Shown one piece after another: positions 58,425-64,000 of a stretch of DNA of 64,000 nt. The position numbers were made by a program, and so were the translations under genes. Under the pieces are notes generated by a model. The model saw nothing but the letters and a program-made list of their open reading frames with translations. It was not told the DNA's origin and ran no database searches. This DNA is from JANQIO01 sp043585095. GTDB lineage: Bacteria > Pseudomonadota > Gammaproteobacteria > Pseudomonadales > Halieaceae. Location: positions 2,728,001 to 2,792,000 of the forward strand of contig CP121321.1 in assembly GCA_043585095.1 (NCBI GenBank), read 5' to 3'. Positions within the stretch are counted from its first letter, which is position 1. Each line of letters starts with the position of its first letter.

Positions 58425-59406
58425 TGTTTCCTGTCCAGACTCCAGAAGGTGCCACATAAGAGTAGTCCGTAAGCCAGGGACCATAGAAGCCTTCGGGTGT
58501 CAGCTCCAGACTCTCGACGATGCGATATTCGCATCCATCACAACTCAGCGTTATACGTAAGGTATCGCTCGCAAAAAAACGAAACCGGCCATCCTCCCAA
58601 TCCTCAGCGACAACACCCGCCGTCGCAGCCAGGCCGTCAAGCGAACGAAATGGATGCAGCTCACGGGCAGCAATAACCTTACTCGCCTGGGATGTATCAA
58701 GATCCATTAGCAGCGAAAGCAATGGCAGAGGTGCGGTGTTCACGTTTAGAACATTGGCGTGTGTATTTGCCACATATTCATACCAATCATTTTGTTCCAG
58801 GAACTGCTCCCAGCCTAACACATCCCTAAGCTCCAAATGTGAGCGAAGAAACCAGTTAGTTGGGGCAGGCCGCCCTGCACGCCGATAGGCGCCGGCCTCC
58901 GCTCCGTTGAAACGCCGTTCTGTATTTTCATCAATATAATCTTCCAGCGAGGCAGACAGCTCCCTCGCTTTCTGCGTACTCACTTTTTCCCTCAACAACT
59001 CGGTAAAAAATGACTCAGAAAGTGGCGTGTTGAGACCGAGCAACCCGGCCTGATCCTGCAACGTGAATACCGTGCTTCCAAGGCCTCGATACAGTCGCCC
59101 ATCCAATCTCAATTCATTACCAAGGGGCGAGACATCCGCAACCCCCTCTGCGGTGACAAACAAACCCTGATCTTCGGGCAACACCGTCACACCGGCGTAA
59201 GTAAACCTGCGCGTCGCGAGCAGGTAGCGGAGACTCACCAGCGTTGCTCTCATGTCCAGCTCTGTTTGCACGCGGTCCTTTAAGCGCTGCGCCTGACTAA
59301 CCTCACGTTCGACATAGCTGTGAAAAATACCGGCAAGTATCGCCAATATCGCCACCATCCATACGGTCGTCGCAAGAATAAAGCCCCGCTGTTTATTCCC
59401 TTCCAT
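58360..59406 (-). CDS. gspK: Type II secretion pseudopilin GspK
   Basis: Large tip pseudopilin, 348 residues. The prepilin motif lacks Glu5, as usual for GspK (QRG/FILATTVWMVAILAILAGIF), and the chain includes the helix-hairpin-helix-like part (LDTSQASKVIAARELHPFRS), the AGLLGLNTPLS segment and the calcium-domain region. It overlaps gspJ by 14 nt. With GspH, I and J it forms the tip of the pseudopilus. Confidence 0.88.
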   Translation of the reverse strand: MEGNKQRGFILATTVWMVAILAILAGIFHSYVEREVSQAQRLKDRVQTELDMRATLVSLRYLLATRRFTYAGVTVLPEDQGLFVTAEGVADVSPLGNELRLDGRLYRGLGSTVFTLQDQAGLLGLNTPLSESFFTELLREKVSTQKARELSASLEDYIDENTERRFNGAEAGAYRRAGRPAPTNWFLRSHLELRDVLGWEQFLEQNDWYEYVANTHANVLNVNTAPLPLLSLLMDLDTSQASKVIAARELHPFRSLDGLAATAGVVAEDWEDGRFRFFASDTLRITLSCDGCEYRIVESLELTPEGFYGPWLTDYSYVAPSGVWTGNNDQAVSVVAGDLFSTTLPSSD

Positions 59407-60016
59407 AAAGAATAACCGTACTTGGAATGTGCTGATTCTTCCGCGTTATAACCGTTGCCGTGCGCACGAAGTCTTGTGATTCACTCGCTCCAACCACCAG
59501 CAAGCGAGTTGCTTCGGGCAGCTGCTTTTCACCGCCGCTCGACCATTGGGATAGCCACTCGCCCGCTTGGTTCAGATACTGGAATTGAGCCCGATCAGCC
59601 CGAGCCCAATGCGACACACTCATCGACTCAAAGGGCGGCTGCTCATAGATTAGACTCCATCCTCTGTCGCGTTGCTCAAGGCGCCAGAATATTTCTCGGG
59701 CGATGCCCGGATCGCTGACAAGCGGCGAAAAACTGGCGCCGTGCAAGGACGTGTCAGAGCCTGAGAAACGAAGCTCGCCTTCGTAGTATGGAACCAGCGA
59801 CTCCATAGATGACCGCCACCATCCGGTGACTAAAGCGTCACGCATTTCGAGTGACTGCCGGTCCCGCAGCCGCTGGTAACTACCCATCATGTAGGCGTAA
59901 CCCTGAAACAAAACACTGCTAATCATGCTAACGAGCGTTAGCACGACTAAAACCTCAAGCAGCGTAAGGCCGCCTTGCCAGCGTCTATTCCACTTCAAGT
60001 TTGCGCACTCGCTCAT
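59393..60016 (-). CDS. gspJ: Type II secretion pseudopilin GspJ
   Basis: Pseudopilin, 207 residues. The prepilin motif WQGG/LTLLEVLVVLTLVSMISSVL is followed by SYQRLRDRQSLEMRDALVTG and a beta-rich domain typical of GspJ (the RLEQRDRGWSLIYEQPPFES stretch). It overlaps gspI by 32 nt and gspK by 14 nt. Confidence 0.87.
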   Translation of the reverse strand: MSECANLKWNRRWQGGLTLLEVLVVLTLVSMISSVLFQGYAYMMGSYQRLRDRQSLEMRDALVTGWWRSSMESLVPYYEGELRFSGSDTSLHGASFSPLVSDPGIAREIFWRLEQRDRGWSLIYEQPPFESMSVSHWARADRAQFQYLNQAGEWLSQWSSGGEKQLPEATRLLVVGASESQDFVRTATVITRKNQHIPSTVILYGRE

Positions 60017-60440
60017 AGCGGGCCACCCGGGCGTACCATCGAGCGCCTCCCTGCCCTAACGGGCGCCGCCCGATTCGAAGCTCATAAAGGCTGTGATCAT
60101 AGGCACCCAGACCGCCTCTGATCCCGCTGCCCTTGGTCACCGGCTCAACCAGCTGAGCACTCCAAAAAATGGCTTCGCTTCCAACTTCCATTTCGCCGGT
60201 CGCGCCGTCAGAGAGAGGCATGAGCTTGAGGCGCTCTACAGCCTCTTTGACGACATTCTGCGACGTCACTACCGCCTCTGCACGCCGCAAAGAGTTAAGG
60301 TCAGTGTTGATCAAGCCAAACAGCGCCGCCAAAGCGGTGCTCAGAATGACTAAAGCGACGATCGCCTCCAGCAGCGTGAATCCGCTTTGGCCGCAGTGAT
60401 GCCATTTCGGCGGCACTTTAAGCGGTACCCTAGCCGGCAT
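59985..60440 (-). CDS. gspI: Type II secretion pseudopilin GspI
   Basis: Pseudopilin, 151 residues. Prepilin site GQSG/FTLLEAIVALVILSTALAAL is followed by the short domain of GspI (NTDLNSLRRAEAVVTSQNVV...ERLKLMPLSDG). It overlaps gspH by 11 nt. Confidence 0.87.
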   Translation of the reverse strand: MPARVPLKVPPKWHHCGQSGFTLLEAIVALVILSTALAALFGLINTDLNSLRRAEAVVTSQNVVKEAVERLKLMPLSDGATGEMEVGSEAIFWSAQLVEPVTKGSGIRGGLGAYDHSLYELRIGRRPLGQGGARWYARVARYERVRKLEVE

Positions 60441-60873
60441 CTTCTACCTCTACCGGCACGCAGAAAGGCGCGGCCAGGATGTAACGCCAGCGCCTGTCCT
60501 GCTCGTGCGAAATCGTCATCTCGCCGCCACCACAGAAGCCGTTCGCTCTGTATATAAGCTGTTCGCTAAACTCCAGAGACCAGCCGGACGGCACTTCAAG
60601 TGCGGAGGCAAGCATTATTGCGTTGGAGGTGGTCGCCTGCGGTCGCGCGGCGTACACGCGTCCTTCGGCATAGGCTCTCGCCGGTAAGCCCTGAATGTCG
60701 CGCAGCAATTCTTCACGATCACTACGCAGCACAAGATTGTCGTAGATGCCGCCGACGCGGGGCACGACTACAGAGCCCGCCAGGCCGACGAGCATAAGAA
60801 CCATAAGAATTTCCAGCAGGGTAAAACCCTGCGAGCGCTCAGGACGCGTCGGGGACGAAACCAACATCAGCAT
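60430..60873 (-). CDS. gspH: Type II secretion pseudopilin GspH
   Basis: Pseudopilin of 147 residues from ATG 60873 (AAGG upstream). The prepilin motif ERSQG/FTLLEILMVLMLVGLAGSV is followed by RSDREELLRDIQGLPARAYA and a family-like ANGFCGGGEMTISHEQDRRW. A longer in-frame start at 61095 would lie inside gspG and has no leader features, so it is rejected. It overlaps gspG by 35 nt. Confidence 0.85.
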   Translation of the reverse strand: MLMLVSSPTRPERSQGFTLLEILMVLMLVGLAGSVVVPRVGGIYDNLVLRSDREELLRDIQGLPARAYAEGRVYAARPQATTSNAIMLASALEVPSGWSLEFSEQLIYRANGFCGGGEMTISHEQDRRWRYILAAPFCVPVEVEDAG

Positions 60874-61300
60874 CCAGACCTTCGCCACCGGGCTTGCCGT
60901 CCGCGCCCAGCGAGTAGAGGGTAAAGTCCTGCAAACCGCTGGGCTCCCGGACATATTCATAGGGTCGTTCCCAGGGGTCCATGGGCACTTCATCGTCAAG
61001 GTAAGGGCCCTGCCAGCTGTCGGCGGCGCGCTGGTCGCGAGGCCTGCGCACCAGTGCTTCGAGACCGTCTTCGCTCTCGGGGTAATCGCCCACATCCAGC
61101 CGATAGGTCATTAACGCGCCTTTAAGCATCTTGACCTGGGTCTCGGCGGTTTTCACTTTCGATGAGTCCAGCTTACCGAACAACCGCGGGCCGACCAGAC
61201 CGGCCAGCATGCCGAGAATCACGAGCACCACGAGCAGTTCAATCATGGAAAAGCCCGACGCGGCGCGTCGGGCGCTATGCAGTTTGTTACTGTTTTTCAT
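60839..61300 (-). CDS. gspG: Type II secretion major pseudopilin GspG
   Basis: Main pseudopilin of the T2SS piston, 153 residues from ATG 61300; the longer start at 61333 overlaps gspF. Motif AASG/FSMIELLVVLVILGMLAGL, then GPRLFGKLDSSKVKTAETQV and the highly conserved C-terminal domain (RLDVGDYPESEDGLEALVRR; GPYLDDEVPMDPWERPYEYV; YSLGADGKPGGEGLDADVGF). The conserved Asp residues there bind calcium in the family. Confidence 0.95.
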   Translation of the reverse strand: MKNSNKLHSARRAASGFSMIELLVVLVILGMLAGLVGPRLFGKLDSSKVKTAETQVKMLKGALMTYRLDVGDYPESEDGLEALVRRPRDQRAADSWQGPYLDDEVPMDPWERPYEYVREPSGLQDFTLYSLGADGKPGGEGLDADVGFVPDAS

Positions 61301-61316
61301 TGGCAAAGTCTTACCT

Positions 61317-62507
61317 CTAAAAAGCCACATCATTGACGCTGGTAATCGCCAGAATGACGCCGAGTATCATGACGCCGATCACCGCGCCAATTATCAGAAT
61401 TGCTGCCGGCTCAATCAACGCAAGCAGTTGCGCCGTGCGGCCCTTGCGAGATTTTTCACAAATAGTCGATACAGAGCGCATCATCTGCGGTAATCGACCG
61501 GTTTTCTCACCGACGCGCACCAGGTTGTAAGCGGTGGGCGATAGTACGCGATTTTCCCGAAGCGCGTCAGATAAGGCGTCGCCGCCGCGCACCGCTTGCT
61601 CGACACGATGCAATCGCTGCCGGCGCACCTCCAGCTGGACGCTGTTGCGCGCCAACGACAGGGCGGTCACCAGTTCTACCCGATTATTGAGCAGCGCGGC
61701 CATTGCGCTGGACCAGTTGCCAATGTCCCGTTCATCCAGCCAGGCACCGATAACCGGCAGGCGCGAGGCGCCGTTCAGCACGCGGGCACGAAACTGTGCA
61801 CTGCGCAGACGCGTCACTAAAATCGCCGACGCGATCAAGACGGCTGCCAGCAGGTAGGGCCAATTCTGGTTAAACCATAACCCGCCGTTGATGACAAAGC
61901 TGGCGAGAAACGGCATGTCATCGTTGCCTTTTACAAGGTTTGCAAACTTGGGCACCACGAAGGCAAAAATCAGAATGATGGCGCCGATGCCCGAGAACAC
62001 GAGCACGGCTGGATAGATCAGCGCACTGCGAAACTCGTCGCGCACGTCGGCGTCATACTGCAGTTGGCTGACCGCCTCGCGCAAGGAAGAGGCCAGCTCG
62101 CCGGTTGCTTCACCCGTCGCGACGAGCTGCATCACCACGGAGGGTAGCTCAAGCTTGCCACTGCCGATCGCCGCGGAGAGGCTTTCACCGCTTTGCAGGC
62201 GCGTCGCAATATGCGTAAAAAACGTGTTGATCACCGGATGGTATTCGCCCTGGGTCAGTGCTTCCACCGACTCGGCTATGCCAACACCTGACTCCAGTAA
62301 GGTGCAGAACTCGTCGAGGGCTTGAATGACGTCATCCTGCTTGAGCCGACGCCGAATACCGGCGACGCGCTCCCGGGCTGAACTGAACTGAAAAGGTGAT
62401 ACCCCCTGGGCTTCCAGCAGCCGCTGCGCCTCGCGCTGACTGGAGGCATCAATCAAGCCACTGACCAGTTCGCCGTCACGCGTAAAGGCCTGATAGCTGT
62501 ACTTCAT
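61317..62507 (-). CDS. gspF: Type II secretion inner-membrane protein GspF
   Basis: Platform protein at the base of the pseudopilus, 396 residues. Two T2SSF repeats are visible (DEFCTLLESGVGIAESVEAL; WSSAMAALLNNRVELVTALS), each followed by membrane segments (near 165-190, 215-235, 365-385). It shares one base with gspE's stop. Typical family length. Confidence 0.96.
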   Translation of the reverse strand: MKYSYQAFTRDGELVSGLIDASSQREAQRLLEAQGVSPFQFSSARERVAGIRRRLKQDDVIQALDEFCTLLESGVGIAESVEALTQGEYHPVINTFFTHIATRLQSGESLSAAIGSGKLELPSVVMQLVATGEATGELASSLREAVSQLQYDADVRDEFRSALIYPAVLVFSGIGAIILIFAFVVPKFANLVKGNDDMPFLASFVINGGLWFNQNWPYLLAAVLIASAILVTRLRSAQFRARVLNGASRLPVIGAWLDERDIGNWSSAMAALLNNRVELVTALSLARNSVQLEVRRQRLHRVEQAVRGGDALSDALRENRVLSPTAYNLVRVGEKTGRLPQMMRSVSTICEKSRKGRTAQLLALIEPAAILIIGAVIGVMILGVILAITSVNDVAF

Positions 62508-64000
62508 CAGGCGGCCTCGGCTTCAGTGCCGGTAACCCGATAAACCTCTTCCAGTGTGGTGATACCGCGCGCGACTTTTAGCATGCCGTCCTGACGCAAG
62601 GTCCTATTCCCCTGGGCAACCGCTACGGCTCGCAGCTCCTGCGCGGGACGCCCCTGTACGACCAGGTCGTGCAGTTCGGGCGAAACGGGTATCAACTCAT
62701 AGATGCCCGAACGACCCTTGTAACCCGTACCCTGGCAGCGCGGGCAACCCACGGCACGGCGTGGACTGGGATCGACTTCGCTGCCGCCCGGAATACTCAT
62801 GATTTCCTGACGAAGGCTGTCACTCAGCGATTCGGGTTCTGCGCAGTGTGAGCACAAGGTACGCACCAGCCGCTGCGCCTGAACACCCAGCATCGGTGCC
62901 GCCACCAGGAAGGGCTCCACACCCATATCGATTAATCGAGAAAACGCCGATATCGCATCGTTGGTGTGCAAAGTAGATAGCACCAGATGCCCGGTCAGCG
63001 CCGACTGAATCGCGATTTCTGCGGTTTCAAGATCTCGAATCTCACCGATCATGATGACGTCAGGGTCTTGCCGCAGAATGGCCTTCAAGGCCCGCGCAAA
63101 GGTATAGCCAATCTCGGCATGGGCCTGAATCTGGGTAATGCCCTGCAGCTTGAACTCGACCGGGTCTTCGACAGTAATGATCTTTTTCTGTCCATCGTTG
63201 CTGGCATCCAGCGCGGAATACAGCGTGGTGGACTTACCTGAACCCGTTGGCCCGGTTACCAACACGATCCCGTGGGCTTCACGCACCCATCGGTTGGTCA
63301 GCGCCAGGTGATCGGGCTCCATACCCAGATGAAGCAAAGACACTTCATCACGCTGTTTGGGCAGCAAGCGCATTACGATGGATTCCCCTTGCACGTCCGG
63401 CGCTGTGGAAACGCGGATATCCATTTCCCTGCCGCTCACCCGCGTCGTCAGCGAACCGTCCTGAGGTAGCCGCCGCTCGGCAATATCCAGGCCGGCGATG
63501 AGCTTGATACGCGAGGCGATGGCGGGAAAACGATCCTGAGGCTGCTGCAGGCGCATATGCAAAACGCCGTCCACCCGGAAACGAACAGCAAAGTTGGTAT
63601 CGCCCGGCTCGACGTGAATATCAGAAGCGCCAGCGTCCAAAGCCTGGGACATCATATTGTTGACGAATTCGATGATCGGCGCTTCTTCCGCCAGCTCTGC
63701 CAGCGCTCGCGCGCTGTCGCCGCCCTGGAACAAATCCTCCACCGCGTGCTCGCGGCGGATATAGTCAGCGTAGCTCTCGACCTGCTGTTGATTGGCCAGG
63801 AAGTAGGTCACCTGCCCGTAGCCATAGAACCGTTCCAGCGTTTCGCGGATGAAGCTATTGAGTGGATCGACGGTCAGGCAGCCCAGCGCGACCGGCCGCT
63901 GCGGTTCATCGCTGCCAGCATCGATGTCCATATCATCAGACGCAGCACCGCTTTCAACACCGGCTTCGACAGCGCCGGCGGGCGCCAGCTCAAGGTCACC
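62507..64000 (-). CDS. gspE: Type II secretion ATPase GspE (N-terminus beyond the window)
   Basis: Hexameric ATPase powering the T2SS. 497 residues are visible, and the frame is open to the window end, so the start is outside; the ATG at 63931 is internal to a normal N1/N2 region. The Walker A (GPTGSGKSTTLYSALD), Asp box (IITVEDPVEF), Walker B (LKAILRQDPDVIMIGEIRDL), His box (GHLVLSTLHTNDAI) and the four-Cys zinc module (CSHC...CPRC) are all present. First visible gene of the E-F-G-H-I-J-K-L-M-N-D operon. Confidence 0.96.
   Translation of the reverse strand, partial: GDLELAPAGAVEAGVESGAASDDMDIDAGSDEPQRPVALGCLTVDPLNSFIRETLERFYGYGQVTYFLANQQQVESYADYIRREHAVEDLFQGGDSARALAELAEEAPIIEFVNNMMSQALDAGASDIHVEPGDTNFAVRFRVDGVLHMRLQQPQDRFPAIASRIKLIAGLDIAERRLPQDGSLTTRVSGREMDIRVSTAPDVQGESIVMRLLPKQRDEVSLLHLGMEPDHLALTNRWVREAHGIVLVTGPTGSGKSTTLYSALDASNDGQKKIITVEDPVEFKLQGITQIQAHAEIGYTFARALKAILRQDPDVIMIGEIRDLETAEIAIQSALTGHLVLSTLHTNDAISAFSRLIDMGVEPFLVAAPMLGVQAQRLVRTLCSHCAEPESLSDSLRQEIMSIPGGSEVDPSPRRAVGCPRCQGTGYKGRSGIYELIPVSPELHDLVVQGRPAQELRAVAVAQGNRTLRQDGMLKVARGITTLEEVYRVTGTEAEAA

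Noticed and set aside
60874..61095. Longer N-terminus for gspH
   Set aside because: It is the gspG sequence read in another frame and would put ~90 residues before the prepilin site.
1..64000. CRISPR arrays, tRNA/rRNA genes, insertion sequences, integrases
   Set aside because: No array of evenly spaced identical repeats, no cloverleaf with CCA-type end, and no transposase-like frame was seen.

Overview
The window reads as chromosome of a free-living gammaproteobacterium, most likely a marine one (Halieaceae/Cellvibrionales-like). This is inferred from gene content and order, not from a search. The block murJ-ribF-ileS-lspA-fkpB-ispH followed by fimU-pilV-pilW-pilX-pilY1-pilE, next to pilS-pilR, is the arrangement known from Pseudomonas and relatives. 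The type II secretion operon runs E-F-G-H-I-J-K-L-M-N-D, the order of the Xanthomonas xps locus. No rRNA, tRNA, insertion sequence, prophage or CRISPR array was seen.

Layout. 1-922 (-) is the 5' part of nadE. 1025-4853 (+) holds pilS, pilR and fimT. 4985-13389 (-) is the minor-pilin/PilY1 operon with a small exported protein at its end. 13580-26357 (-) is a long run of core genes (ispH, fkpB, lspA, ileS, ribF, murJ, thpR, a Nudix hydrolase, pyrB, sbcB, class I fumarase). 26459-31007 (-) holds a coiled-coil membrane protein, a urate-oxidase-type membrane domain, groEL, groES (under a double CIRCE-like element and a candidate sigma-32 promoter) and fxsA. 31180-31557 (+) is an alkyltransferase-like protein and 31554-32822 (-) is AmpG.

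The accessory part is 32.8-53.7 kb. It has two GT4 genes (-), a sulfotransferase and a large two-domain glycosyltransferase (+), two sulfotransferases and a GT4 (-), then a tightly overlapping sugar cassette (+): rfbG, a 3,5-epimerase-like gene, a C-methyltransferase, a reductase/epimerase, a second methyltransferase, a CmcI-like gene, a deleted rfbF and a GT2. This points to a sulfated glycan carrying a branched, C-methylated 6-deoxy sugar made from CDP-glucose. Three genes here are disrupted in frame (32815-33964, 36597-39169, 47810-48306), and none outside this locus. No flippase, polymerase or export genes are visible.

After it come a TPR-GT41 (OGT-like) glycosyltransferase and a secreted, Lys- and Trp-free, Thr/Ser/Ala/Val-rich acidic protein of 460 residues with its own terminator and a 16-bp palindrome in its leader. 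It lies directly downstream of the complete T2SS operon (53990-64000, -; gspE runs off the window). The most interesting hypothesis is that T2SS, surface protein, GT41 enzyme and sulfated-glycan genes form one cell-surface system, an S-layer-like coat and its glycosylation.
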